From Yinghuangia aomiensis (GTDB lineage Bacteria; Actinomycetota; Actinomycetes; Streptomycetales; Streptomycetaceae): a DNA stretch of 64,000 bases. The DNA lies in NCBI RefSeq assembly GCF_039542225.1, contig NZ_BAABHS010000040.1:1-64000 (forward strand). The letters run 5' to 3'. The notes under the pieces were generated by a model. The model was given only the letters and a program-made list of their open reading frames with translations. It did not search any database and was not told the DNA's origin. A program made the position numbers and the translations under genes. The stretch's first letter is position 1; each line of letters begins with the position of its first letter. Shown one piece after another: positions 30,674 through 39,833 of this stretch.

Positions 30674-31195
30674 TCAGTGCTGCGGGGCGCCTTCCGCTTC
30701 CGGCTCCGGCTGGGGCTTCGGGGCCGGTTCGGGGATCCGGCGCGGTTCCGCGCGGCGCGGCGCCGGCATCTCGGTCTCCAGCAGGAGCAGGTCGTCGCGG
30801 CGGCGCTCCTTCAGCAGCCACCACGAGCTGAGGTAGAAGACCGCGGGGATGCCGGTGGGGGCGAGCAGCCACAGCGGGCCGTCCAGGGTGACGGCCAGGA
30901 TCGCCGTCCACAGGTGGATCATGCCCAGGGTGGCGGCGCGGCCGAGCGCCCCGAAGCCGTCGCGCAGCGTGTCGCGCACCGCGAAGATGCTCCCGGCGCA
31001 CAGCGCGGCGAGGCCGGCGGTCAGTACGGCGGCGAGTATCAGCAGTTTGTCGAGGCCCGCGACCTCGTCGCCCTCACGTCGGACGGCGACGGCCATGACC
31101 CCGAGGGAGCCCGCGCCGAGCGCGAGGGCGGCACCCTCGACGACGAGGACCGCATACAACGTGCGTAGCAGGGCTGTTCGCCTGCTGCCCCTCAT
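30674..31195 (-). CDS. Small membrane protein, four predicted helices
   Basis: 173 residues. Hydrophobic segments lie near 9-36, 48-70, 85-102 and 105-125, followed by a cytoplasmic tail rich in Arg, Glu and Pro. It resembles actinobacterial integral membrane proteins of unknown role. The ATG at 31195 has GGGGGAG just before it. It is divergent from glyA; the 422-base gap holds promoters for both and the glyA riboswitch. Confidence 0.75.
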   Translation of the reverse strand: MRGSRRTALLRTLYAVLVVEGAALALGAGSLGVMAVAVRREGDEVAGLDKLLILAAVLTAGLAALCAGSIFAVRDTLRDGFGALGRAATLGMIHLWTAILAVTLDGPLWLLAPTGIPAVFYLSSWWLLKERRRDDLLLLETEMPAPRRAEPRRIPEPAPKPQPEPEAEGAPQH

Positions 31196-31492
31196 GAACT
31201 CCCCCGCAATCCCCGGTGCCCAGGCCCGGGTTGTCCGCGGCAGTTCGTCCAACCGGTCGCTTTCCGGGCATTCCCCGTGTCGTTTGTGGAGCACGTTACG
31301 CCTGTGAACCCTGCCAGGCGTGAGCGACCCCCGGGTGGCGGATCGGTAACGATCGTGGTCCGGCTCGGAACGCTGCTCTTTACAGGTCAACATACCGTGC
31401 CGACGATTGCGGCAAATCGGATGATAAGCCGCGGTTTCCTGGGCTGTTGCGGTGATTTCGTTCGCGGCCGACGACGGGCGTGGCTTACGTTG

Positions 31493-31610
31493 GCGGTGCC
31501 GCGACTGGCGTCGACGTGGAACCGACCACGAGGGAGCGGCAGCGCAACCGCGCGTGGTGCCGTCCGCCTGGGCACCCGGGTCCGACCTGTGCAGGAATCG
31601 ACCCGGGAGG
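31493..31610 (+). promoter_or_regulatory. ZTP (pfl motif) riboswitch controlling glyA
   Basis: The conserved words of the ZTP riboswitch are present in order: CGCGACTGGCG (31500-31510), GGGAGCGGC (31532-31540) and CCGCCTGGGCA (about 31564-31574). The outer stem pairs TGCCGC (31497-31502) with GCGGCA (31536-31541), the inner stem CGTGG (31515-31519) with CCACG (31526-31530), and the third stem GGTGC (31556-31560) with GCACC (31572-31576). Downstream, CCCGGGTC (31575-31582) can pair perfectly with GACCCGGG (31600-31607), which covers part of the GGGAGG ribosome site of glyA. Ligand binding should favour the third stem and free the site. ZTP signals low 10-formyl-tetrahydrofolate, and glyA makes one-carbon folate, so the logic fits. 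Confidence 0.9.
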
Positions 31611-31617
31611 AATACCC

Positions 31618-32898
31618 GTGGCTGCATCCGAACTGATGGACCGTCATCTCGAACTCTCCGCCGCCGACCCCGAGCTGGCCGGGCTGGTGCGCGCCGAAGA
31701 GCGCCTCCAGCACGAGACGCTGCGGATGATCCCCAGCGAGAACTACGTTTCCGCCGCCGTGCTGGCCGCCACCGGCTCGGTGCTCACCAACAAGTACTCC
31801 GAGGGCTACCCCGGCCGCCGCTACTACGAGGGCCAGCAGGTGATCGACCCGGTCGAGAACCTGGCCCGGGACCGGGCGAAGGCGCTGTTCCGCGCCGAGC
31901 ACGCCAACGTCCAGCCGTATTCGGGCTCGCCCGCCAACCTGGCGATGTACCTGGCGTTCGCGCGTCCGGGCGACACCGTGATGGGCATGGCGCTGCCGAT
32001 GGGCGGGCACCTCACGCACGGCTGGGACGTGTCGGCGACCGGCACGTGGTTCCGCGGCGTGCGGTACGGCGTGCGCCGCGACACCGGCCGGGTCGACTTC
32101 GACGAAGTCCGGTCGCTCGCCCTCGCCGCCCGCCCGAAGATCATCTTCTGCGGCGGTACGGCCGTGCCGCGTACCGTCGACTTCGCCGCGTTCGCCTCGA
32201 TCGCACAGGAGGCCGGCGCCCTGCTGGTCGCCGACATCTCGCACATCGCGGGCCTGGTCGCGGCAGGTGTGCACCCGTCGCCGATCGGCCACGCCGACGT
32301 CGTGTCGACGACCACGCACAAGACGCTGCGCGGCCCGCGCGGCGCGATGCTGCTCTGCGGTGCCGACCATGCCAAGGCCGTCGACCAGGCGGTGTTCCCG
32401 GGCCTCCAGGGCGGTCCGCACAACCACACCACCGCGGCCATCGCGGTGGCGCTGCGGGAGGCCACGACCGAGGAGTTCCGTGCGTACGCGCGCGCTGTGG
32501 TCGCCAACGCCGCCCGGCTGGCCAAGGAACTCACCGCCCGCGGCTACGACTTGGTCTCCGGCGGCACCGACACCCACCTGATCCTCGTCGACCTCGCGTC
32601 GACCGGCGTCGCGGGCAAGTCGGCCGCGAAGGCGCTCGACCGGGCGGGGATCGTGGTCAACCACAACGCGGTTCCCTATGACCCGCGCAAGCCGTTCGAC
32701 CCGTCGGGCATCCGCCTGGGCACGCCCGCGCTCACCTCGCGCGGCCTCGACCCCGGCCACATGCCGCAGATCGCGGCCTGGATCGACCGGGTGATCACCG
32801 CGCTCCGCGACGGCCGCAGCGGCGTCGAAGAGCAGGTCCGCGCCGAGGTCCGCGAGCTGATGGCCGCCTACCCGGCACCGGGCGTGCCGGTCGCCTGA
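31618..32898 (+). CDS. glyA: Serine hydroxymethyltransferase
   Basis: 426 residues. Typical blocks are MIPSENYVSAAVLAATGSVL, NKYSEGYPGRRYYEG and the PLP-lysine motif STTTHKTLRGPRGAM (Lys235). It makes glycine and 5,10-methylene-tetrahydrofolate from serine. The GTG start has GGGAGG at 31605-31610, inside the riboswitch expression platform, so translation is probably the step controlled. Confidence 0.97.
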   Translation: MAASELMDRHLELSAADPELAGLVRAEERLQHETLRMIPSENYVSAAVLAATGSVLTNKYSEGYPGRRYYEGQQVIDPVENLARDRAKALFRAEHANVQPYSGSPANLAMYLAFARPGDTVMGMALPMGGHLTHGWDVSATGTWFRGVRYGVRRDTGRVDFDEVRSLALAARPKIIFCGGTAVPRTVDFAAFASIAQEAGALLVADISHIAGLVAAGVHPSPIGHADVVSTTTHKTLRGPRGAMLLCGADHAKAVDQAVFPGLQGGPHNHTTAAIAVALREATTEEFRAYARAVVANAARLAKELTARGYDLVSGGTDTHLILVDLASTGVAGKSAAKALDRAGIVVNHNAVPYDPRKPFDPSGIRLGTPALTSRGLDPGHMPQIAAWIDRVITALRDGRSGVEEQVRAEVRELMAAYPAPGVPVA

Positions 32899-32938
32899 CC
32901 CTCCGACGGGCCGGTGACGCCGCTGCCGGAGTTGTGCC

Positions 32939-35587
32939 TCACCACAGCTTCGGCAGCGGCGCGGCACCGAGCTGGTCGGCGGCCCGCTGCAGGGTGCCGA
33001 CCAGCAGGGCCAGGTCCGTGGGGCCGATCGGCGGTCTCCCGCCGACCCCGGGGGCCGCGGCGCGCCGCCGGTTGAGCGGGGCGCCGAGGTCCGTCCAGTC
33101 CTGGCGCACCGCGGTGGGACGCAGCGTCGCGGTCCGCGGCATGCGGCCGGTGACCCGGCCCGCCTGGAACGGGTGCACCGCGCCGTCCGAACCGCGTACC
33201 AGCGCCCGGCCCGGGAACTCGGCGTCCAGCGCCGCCGCGTCGTCGATGTGCAGCACCGCGTGCGAGGACGCGCCGTCGTCGACCCGCAGCGCGATCCGCA
33301 GCTCCGGCTCGGCGGTCACCTCCAAGCCCAGCGCGGGCTGCCCGGTGGTGACCGCCAAGTGCATGCCGAGGCCGCCCCCGCGGTGCACGATCTCGGCGAG
33401 GCCCTTCACGAAGCCCGGGAAATGCCGTGCCACACCGTCTATGTCGTCCACGGCCACCAGCAACCGCGGGAGCGCGAGCCCGGATTCGTCCCGGTAGGAC
33501 GCGAACGGCATGCCGCGCAGCAGATGCTCACGCCGCGTCAGTTCGGCGTGCAGCGCCGCGAGGGCTTCCCCGGTGCGGCGTCCGTCGGGCTCGTCCAGGT
33601 AGCCGACCGTGTGCGGCAGATCGGCGCACACCGCCAAGCCGTCGGGCGGGGACTCCGGGTCGAGTGCGGTACCGCGCACCAGCACCAGCGCGAACCGGTC
33701 GGGGCGGTTCGCCACCGCAAGGGACGACACCAAGGCCGTCAGCAGTTCGGTCTTCCCGACGCCGGGGGCGCCCGCGATGACGGCATGCGGGCCGTCCGTG
33801 TCCAGGTCGGCGGTGACCGCGCCGCGCACGTCCGCGCCGAGCACGGTGCGTGTCGAACGGCCGTCCTCGCGCCAGGCGGCCTGCACCTTCGCCGGCGTCA
33901 TCAGGTCGAGGCCCAGCAGATCGAGCAGCCGCACCGTCTCCGGCAGCGGCGACACCGCGCGGGACGCCGCCTCGCGCAGCGGCGCCACCGCCCGCGCGAA
34001 CCGGTCCGCCCAGGCGGGCGACACCGCGTCGGCGACCACGTCCTCCAGGCGCCCGGCGCCCGGCCCGACCAGCGACAGCCGGGTGCCGACCTCGCCCGCG
34101 ACCCGGCCGATCACCGCGCACTGCAAAGGGAGTTCCTCGGCCCGGTCGTCCAGGCACAGCGCGTGGACGCCGACCGCCGGGCCCTCCGCGAGCAGGCGTA
34201 CCAGCTCCGGGCGGGCGGTGAGCGCGCCCGCACCGTCCAGGACCAGCACGGTGCGGCGCTGCAGCGGGCGCCCGCCCTCGCGGTCCGCACGGTCCATCCG
34301 GTCCAGCAACTCGCCTGTCCGCGCCACCACTTGATCGCGGGTGAGGCCGATCAGCAGCCGGCAGTCCTGGCCGTCTGCGGGACGCAGGTGGGGCAGCCAG
34401 CGCAGCCACGCCCAGTCCGCCGCGGCGGACGGATCGGCGCACAGCAGCACCAGTTCCAGATCGTGCGGGCCGTGCAGCGCGGCGAGTTGCGCGACCACCG
34501 AACGCGCCAGACCCAGCAGCCGGGGCCGCGGTCCCGCCAGCCCGAGCACCGCATCGGCGAGGGGGACGGTCACCGGCGCCGCGAACGCGGTCAGCCGCCG
34601 CACCCCCTCGCTGGACGCGACGGTCACCTCGGACGGCACGTCGCCCGTGCCCAGCCGCACCGCCAGCCGTCCCGCGCGCTCGCCGGCCCGCTCCCACATC
34701 CGCACCGGCACCGCCGCCCGCCCGGACTCGGACGCGCCCGCGTCCAGCGCGGCGAGCAGCAGCGCCGCCGGGTCGGGGGCCAAGGCGCGGCGCCGCCGCA
34801 CCTCTTCGACCACCGCGAGGCGCGCCTGGTCCTCGCGCTCGGCGCGGTCGTTGGCGGCCGCGCGTCGCCGGGCGGCGAAGCCGATCCGCCGGGTCGCCGG
34901 CTCGTCCGGCAGGTCGATGCGCACCGGCTCGACCGGCACCGGGCCGGGGCGCGCGGCACGCGGCAGGACCACGTGGCCCAGGCCGTCCGGGCGCGGCGCG
35001 TCGGGCGACGGGGGCGGTTCGGCGTCGTACGGCAGCGGCAGCACCGCGCTCAGCGTCGTCTCGCCGAGCCGCAGCAGCGACCCGGGGGACAGCAGCACCG
35101 GCTCACGGCCCACCGGAAGGCCGTCCAGCGTCGTGCCGTTCGTCGAGCCCAGGTCCGCGACGTGCACCCGGCCGCCCGCACCCGGCGTTATGGTCAGCTC
35201 GGCGTGCAGCCGCGACAGGTCCGGGTCGCCGATGCGGATCTCCGCCTCGGGCGCGCGGCCGATGCGCACCGTGCCCTGCCGCAGCAGGTGCACACCGCCC
35301 GCGTCGGGACCGCCCACCACGCGCAGTTCGGGCGAGCCGACGGCGGGCGACGCGGGACCGGGCTTGCCGATCGTCACCAGCGCGCCGTCCACCAGCGGCG
35401 GCCGCCCCAGCGGCGTGTTGTCGGCCAGCCGGGTGTCGCCGACCCAGAAACGCTGCCCGTCCGTGCCGGATGTGGACCGCAGCGCCCCCGCGACGGCGCC
35501 GAACGTCGTGCCGGTCGGCGCGGTCACGAGCACGTCCGCGCCCGGACCGTCGCCCCGGGACCCCAGCACGGTCAGCCGGATCTGCAT
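32939..35587 (-). CDS. FHA domain / FtsK-SpoIIIE-like ATPase
   Basis: 882 residues. An N-terminal about 80-residue beta-rich domain is followed by an FHA domain (VRIGRAPEAEIRIG, LSRLHAELT, LGSTNGTTLDG, about 105-165) that would bind phosphothreonine. The C-terminal part has Walker A GAPGVGKTELL (Lys612) and Walker B LLVAVDDIDGV, as in FtsK/SpoIIIE and EssC/EccC ATPases. No membrane helix is visible and only one intact ATPase site is seen, unlike EccC. It faces two Ser/Thr kinase genes, whose products are good candidates to phosphorylate partners read by the FHA domain. No other type VII secretion gene is nearby. Confidence 0.85.
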   Translation of the reverse strand: MQIRLTVLGSRGDGPGADVLVTAPTGTTFGAVAGALRSTSGTDGQRFWVGDTRLADNTPLGRPPLVDGALVTIGKPGPASPAVGSPELRVVGGPDAGGVHLLRQGTVRIGRAPEAEIRIGDPDLSRLHAELTITPGAGGRVHVADLGSTNGTTLDGLPVGREPVLLSPGSLLRLGETTLSAVLPLPYDAEPPPSPDAPRPDGLGHVVLPRAARPGPVPVEPVRIDLPDEPATRRIGFAARRRAAANDRAEREDQARLAVVEEVRRRRALAPDPAALLLAALDAGASESGRAAVPVRMWERAGERAGRLAVRLGTGDVPSEVTVASSEGVRRLTAFAAPVTVPLADAVLGLAGPRPRLLGLARSVVAQLAALHGPHDLELVLLCADPSAAADWAWLRWLPHLRPADGQDCRLLIGLTRDQVVARTGELLDRMDRADREGGRPLQRRTVLVLDGAGALTARPELVRLLAEGPAVGVHALCLDDRAEELPLQCAVIGRVAGEVGTRLSLVGPGAGRLEDVVADAVSPAWADRFARAVAPLREAASRAVSPLPETVRLLDLLGLDLMTPAKVQAAWREDGRSTRTVLGADVRGAVTADLDTDGPHAVIAGAPGVGKTELLTALVSSLAVANRPDRFALVLVRGTALDPESPPDGLAVCADLPHTVGYLDEPDGRRTGEALAALHAELTRREHLLRGMPFASYRDESGLALPRLLVAVDDIDGVARHFPGFVKGLAEIVHRGGGLGMHLAVTTGQPALGLEVTAEPELRIALRVDDGASSHAVLHIDDAAALDAEFPGRALVRGSDGAVHPFQAGRVTGRMPRTATLRPTAVRQDWTDLGAPLNRRRAAAPGVGGRPPIGPTDLALLVGTLQRAADQLGAAPLPKLW

Positions 35588-35969
35588 GGTCCTCCGTCCG
35601 CCCTGTGCCTGCTGTGCCTGCTGTGCCTCGTGTGCCGCTCGGAACTGCCCACCGCTGCGCCCGCCGCCGTCTCGGCCCTGGCGCCGTTACGGCTGCCCCG
35701 GATAGTGCCCCGGATTCCGCCGTCCACCGGACCGTTCCGCCGCCCGCGCCCCGTAGGTCTCCGCACTCCGCCCCGCCATCATCCCCGCATCCTCGCACCC
35801 GGGACGAGGATGGCACTCCGCGCGCGCGAATGGGAATGATCTTGGGACCTGCGGGCACCCGGCGAACCGGGTGCGCGCCACGCGCGTCCCCGCACCCGAG
35901 GGACCCTGACGAGTCCCGGGCGCGCGCCATAGGGTGGGTGCCCAGAAGCCAGCACGCATGGGGAGAGCC
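35588..35969. other. Divergent region between the FHA/FtsK gene and kinase 1
   Basis: 382 bases without a gene. Next to the FHA/FtsK start lie three to four copies of the 9-mer TGTGCCTGC (35604-35639, the last ones degenerate). TAGGGT at 35931-35936 may be a -10 box for the kinase gene. Confidence 0.4.
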
Positions 35970-37601
35970 GTGGACCGGCCGGTCGGAAGCAAGTATCTGC
36001 TGGAGGAGACGCTCGGCCGCGGGGCCAGCGGAACCGTCTGGCGTGCCCGCGTCCGCGACACCGGGGACGTCGTCGCGGTCAAGGTGCTGCGCGAGGAGCT
36101 GGCCGGCGACCCCGACGTCGTCACCCGCTTCCTCCGCGAACGCTCGCTGCTGCTCAAACTCGACCACCCCAACCTCGTGCGGGTGCGCGACCTGGTCGTC
36201 GAGGGCGAGCTGCTCGCCCTGGTCATGGACCTCATCGACGGCCCCGACCTGCGCACCTACCTGCGCGACAACGGCCCCCTCCCGCCCGCGGCCGCCGCGC
36301 TCACGATGGCCCAGGTCTCCGACGCCCTGCGGGTCGTGCACGCGGACGGCGTGATCCACCGCGACCTCAAGCCCGCGAACATCATGCTCAACCGCAACGG
36401 CGACTCGCTCTACCCGATGCTGACCGACTTCGGCATCGCGCGACTCGCCGAATCGCCCGCGCTCACCCGCACGCATGAACTCGTCGGCACCCCCAGCTAC
36501 GTCGCCCCCGAGTCCGCGGAAGGCCGCCCGCTCACCCCGTCGGTCGACATCTACGCGGCCGGCGTCGTGCTGTACGAGCTGGTCGCCGGGCATCCGCCGT
36601 TCACCGACTCCAACCCGATCGCGCTGCTGCACCGGCACCTCGCCGAGACGCCGGTGCGCCCGGCGGGCATGCCGGACGCGTACTGGGCGGTCACCGAACG
36701 CTGCCTCGCCAAGCAGCCCGAACTGCGCCCCGACGCGGACGGCCTCGGCCGCGCGCTGCGGCTCGCCGCCGACATCGTCTCGGGCAACCGCCCCGACGAC
36801 GGCTCGCTCGGCCGGCTCCTCGCCGCGTCCGCGGCCGGCCTGGCCGGGGCGGCCTTCGGCGCCTCCGGCGGCCCCGGGGCGCCCGGCCCGCGCCTGCCCG
36901 GCGCCGACGACCCCACCCGGGTCGTGCCCCGCGGCGGCCCGCCGCAGCCGCCCGGCCGCCCGGACGCGACGCGCGTGATGGACGAAGTGCCGCCCGCGCC
37001 CTACCGCCCCGCACCCGCGGCCGCCGCGCCGCCCGGTTATCCGCCGCAGCCGATGTTCCGCGGCGACGAACCGGCGGGCTACGCAAGCCAGAACGCGCCC
37101 GGCGGCTACGGCCGGCCGCAGGCCCCGTACCGCACCCCCGAACCCCCGCCGCGCATGGCGCCCCCGCAACCCCCGCCGCAGCGCGAGGCGCCGCGTCCGC
37201 CGGACGTCGAACCGCCGCGCCGGGTCCGCGAACCGCGCCTGCCGCGCGAACCCCGTGAGCCTCGCGAGCGCCGCCGCGGCGGCTTCCGGCCGAGCCGCAT
37301 CCCGGGCGTCGGCTGCACGCTCGGCTGCCTCATGCGCTTGGTCATCATGGGCGCGATCCTGTTCGCCATCTTCTGGTTCAGCCCGCTGCACGGCTGGTTC
37401 AACGACGCCGTGGACGTGTTCCACGAGATCAAGGGCTGGTACGAGAAGGCCAAGGACTTCTTCGACGGGGGAGGCGGCGGCGACGGCGGTGGCGGCGGGG
37501 ATGGTTCGACCGCCAAGCTGCCGAGCAACGTTCCGAAGATCGACCCGAACAAGATCAAGGACGGCCTGCAGAACCTGCCGGGCCTGCCCGGCGCCGGCTG
37601 A
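35970..37601 (+). CDS. Serine/threonine protein kinase with C-terminal membrane helix
   Basis: 543 residues from GTG 35970 (GGGGAG four bases upstream). The kinase domain has the glycine loop GRGASGTV (16-23), Lys38, catalytic HRD 130-132 in VIHRDLKPANIM and DFG 153-155. A long Pro/Gly-rich linker with Arg-rich end leads to one membrane helix near 454-470 (RLVIMGAILFAIFWF). The external tail is short, with a Gly/Asp-rich run. It is a PknB-class Hanks kinase. It is divergent from the FHA/FtsK gene and followed by a second kinase gene. Confidence 0.93.
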   Translation: MDRPVGSKYLLEETLGRGASGTVWRARVRDTGDVVAVKVLREELAGDPDVVTRFLRERSLLLKLDHPNLVRVRDLVVEGELLALVMDLIDGPDLRTYLRDNGPLPPAAAALTMAQVSDALRVVHADGVIHRDLKPANIMLNRNGDSLYPMLTDFGIARLAESPALTRTHELVGTPSYVAPESAEGRPLTPSVDIYAAGVVLYELVAGHPPFTDSNPIALLHRHLAETPVRPAGMPDAYWAVTERCLAKQPELRPDADGLGRALRLAADIVSGNRPDDGSLGRLLAASAAGLAGAAFGASGGPGAPGPRLPGADDPTRVVPRGGPPQPPGRPDATRVMDEVPPAPYRPAPAAAAPPGYPPQPMFRGDEPAGYASQNAPGGYGRPQAPYRTPEPPPRMAPPQPPPQREAPRPPDVEPPRRVREPRLPREPREPRERRRGGFRPSRIPGVGCTLGCLMRLVIMGAILFAIFWFSPLHGWFNDAVDVFHEIKGWYEKAKDFFDGGGGGDGGGGGDGSTAKLPSNVPKIDPNKIKDGLQNLPGLPGAG

Positions 37602-37609
37602 CCCGCCGC

Positions 37610-37635
37610 GCGCCCCTGACGCTCCCTCAGGGCGC
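37610..37635 (+). terminator. Possible terminator between the two kinase genes
   Basis: GCGCCCCTGA (37610-37619) can pair with TCAGGGCGC (37627-37635) with one bulged C. The hairpin is short and has no T tract, so it is only a candidate. Confidence 0.35.
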
Positions 37636-37726
37636 GACACCGGGCTCCCGGTCCGCGACACCGCACGGCACCGCGGGTCGCGGCAGGTAGCCTTCGGAAG
37701 GCACGGACGCCGAGGACGGAGCAGGA

Positions 37727-39811
37727 GTGGCACGCAGGATTGGGAGCCGGTACGTCGCCCTGAAGGTGCTCGGGCGTGGCGCGAGCGGCACCGTCTGGGC
37801 GGGCGAGGGACCCGAAGGGCCCGTCGCCATCAAACTGCTGCGCGAGGACCTGGCGTCCGACGAAGTGCTCGTCGCCCGGTTCGTGCAAGAACGCACCGCG
37901 CTGGTCAGCCTCGACCACCCGGCGATCGTCGGCATCCACGACCTCGTCGTGGACGGCTCCGACCTCGCGCTCGTCATGGACTTGGTGGACGGCCCGGACC
38001 TGCGCACCCGCTTGGAGAAGGAACGCGTCCTCGCCCCGGCGCCGGCCGCGGCCATCTGCGCCGACGTCGCCGAGGGACTGTCCGCGGCGCACGCGGAAGG
38101 CGTCATCCACCGCGACGTCAAACCCGAGAACGTCCTCCTCGACACCCGGGGCGGCCAAGTCCGGGCGAAACTCACCGACTTCGGCATCGCCCGGCTCGTC
38201 GACGCACCGCGCCGCACCCGCGCGACCCGCATCATCGGCACGCCGGACTACCTGGCCCCCGAGATCATCGAGGGCCTCCAGCCGACCGCCGCCGTCGACG
38301 TTTACGCGCTGGGCACCGTCCTCTACGAACTCCTCACCGGCTGGACGCCGTTCGGCGGCGGCCACCCCGGCGCCGTACTGCGCCGGCACGTCACCGAACC
38401 GGTGCCCGGCATCCCGGGGTTGCCCGCACCGGTCGCCGAAGTCCTCGCCGCGTGCCTGTCGAAGGCCCCCGCGGCCCGGCTCACCGCGCGCGAGGTCGGC
38501 GAACGGCTGCGCGCCGCACTGCCCGCGCTGGCCGGCCTGCCGCGCTTCGACGTGCCCGCACCGGACGGCGGCCACCCGGACGGCCGCGCGCACCGCGGCG
38601 AAACCCCGCCGCCGCTCCCCGCCGGCGTCGTCCCGCTGGTGTCGGGCACCGAGCCGGACTCGTCGCGCGACACCCACACCAACCTGGCCCGGCCGACGTT
38701 CCCGGCCCCGCCCATCACCCCCTCACGGCACCGCACCACGCACCGCAAGCGCCGCGGCCGCACCGTCGCCACCGCGGCGATCGTGCTGGTGCTGGCCGCG
38801 GGCGGCGCGATCGGCTGGTGGTACAGCGGCCGCGGCGACGACCCGGGGCCCCGGCAGCCGGTCAACAGCACCGTGTCGCCGAGCACCGGCGCCGGCGTCA
38901 ACGGCACGCCGGGCAACGCCGCGAAGTCCGCCGACGCCACCCCGGACACCGCGGCGCAGGCCGCGCGCGTGCCGTCCTGGCCGCGCTGGGCGGGTCTGCC
39001 GGTGCCGCCGGTGCAGCTGACCGGCGGCCCCGCGGCCGCGCAGGCCACGGCGGACCGCACGTACGTCGTGCAGCGCGACGGCGCCGGGCAGCCGTGGGCC
39101 ACCAGCGGCGACGGCGCGCAGTACGCCGACTGGCAGCGACTCCCCGCGTTCAAGGCCGGCGAAGACTTGGCGCTGGTGTCGCCCGGGCAAGGCCGTGTCG
39201 ACGCCCTGGCCGTGGGCGCCGCCGACCGGCTGCTGTACCGCTGCTCGCTGACCGACGGCAAGTGGGGCGACTGGGTCCGGTTGGACGCCAAGACCCGGAT
39301 CACCGGGGCCCCGGCCGCCACGATGTCCGGCGACCGCATGGAGGTCGTCGTCCGGTCCGGGGACGCACTCGCCTCGGGGACCCTCGCGAACGGCCAGTGG
39401 ACCGGCTTCTCCACGGTGCCGAGCGCGCCGCGGATCGAGCAGGCGCCCGCGCTGACCGCGTCCGCGCCCGGCACCGTCGACGCCTTCGTCGTGCGGGCGG
39501 GCGACCACGCGGTGCTGCGCGTCCCGTTCACCGGCGGTGCCTGGCGCGAACCCCAGCGGATCGGCATCGCGGGCGCGGGCCGCCCGGCGGCCGCCTGGAC
39601 CGCGGAAGGCGGCCTGGTGGTCGTCCTCCCCGACGCGGCCGGCCGGCTCTCCGGCGCGGTGCCGGGCGCCGCCGACACCGACCCGTGGCGGCCGGTCGAC
39701 CTGGCCAAGAGCACCCAGGACGGCGCCGCCGCGGTCGCCGCGGGCGCGGGCCGGGTGGACGTCTACGTGCGCACCCAGAGCGGCCAGATCCAGGTCGCGC
39801 CGTCCGCCTGA
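37727..39811 (+). CDS. Serine/threonine protein kinase with large extracellular sensor domain
   Basis: 694 residues from GTG 37727. The kinase domain has GRGASGTV (16-23), Lys36, HRD 128-130 in VIHRDVKPENVLL and DFG 151-153. A membrane helix lies at about 346-366 (VATAAIVLVLAAGGAIGWWY). After a Thr/Gly-rich spacer, about 280 residues outside the membrane contain repeated Trp-containing blades (WATSGDG, WGDWVRLD, WTGFSTVP, WREPQRIG, WRPVDLAK), consistent with a PLL-like beta-propeller that may bind glycans. It is a transmembrane sensor kinase. prfB follows 22 bases later. Confidence 0.92.
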   Translation: MARRIGSRYVALKVLGRGASGTVWAGEGPEGPVAIKLLREDLASDEVLVARFVQERTALVSLDHPAIVGIHDLVVDGSDLALVMDLVDGPDLRTRLEKERVLAPAPAAAICADVAEGLSAAHAEGVIHRDVKPENVLLDTRGGQVRAKLTDFGIARLVDAPRRTRATRIIGTPDYLAPEIIEGLQPTAAVDVYALGTVLYELLTGWTPFGGGHPGAVLRRHVTEPVPGIPGLPAPVAEVLAACLSKAPAARLTAREVGERLRAALPALAGLPRFDVPAPDGGHPDGRAHRGETPPPLPAGVVPLVSGTEPDSSRDTHTNLARPTFPAPPITPSRHRTTHRKRRGRTVATAAIVLVLAAGGAIGWWYSGRGDDPGPRQPVNSTVSPSTGAGVNGTPGNAAKSADATPDTAAQAARVPSWPRWAGLPVPPVQLTGGPAAAQATADRTYVVQRDGAGQPWATSGDGAQYADWQRLPAFKAGEDLALVSPGQGRVDALAVGAADRLLYRCSLTDGKWGDWVRLDAKTRITGAPAATMSGDRMEVVVRSGDALASGTLANGQWTGFSTVPSAPRIEQAPALTASAPGTVDAFVVRAGDHAVLRVPFTGGAWREPQRIGIAGAGRPAAAWTAEGGLVVVLPDAAGRLSGAVPGAADTDPWRPVDLAKSTQDGAAAVAAGAGRVDVYVRTQSGQIQVAPSA

Positions 39812-39821
39812 CGGCGACCAG

Positions 39822-39827
39822 TACCAT
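39822..39827 (+). promoter_or_regulatory. Candidate -10 box for a leaderless prfB message
   Basis: TACCAT lies six bases before the prfB GTG, so transcription would start at the initiation codon. No Shine-Dalgarno sequence is visible before that GTG, which supports the idea. There is no good -35 box. Confidence 0.45.
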
Positions 39828-39833
39828 TGGGGC

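Noticed and set aside
32939..35587. Type VII (ESX) secretion locus
   Set aside because: The ATPase lacks membrane helices and no EsxA/B, EccB, EccD or MycP gene is near, so it is not called EccC.
35603..35640. CRISPR-like repeats
   Set aside because: The 9-base units are contiguous without spacers and there are no cas genes anywhere in the window.
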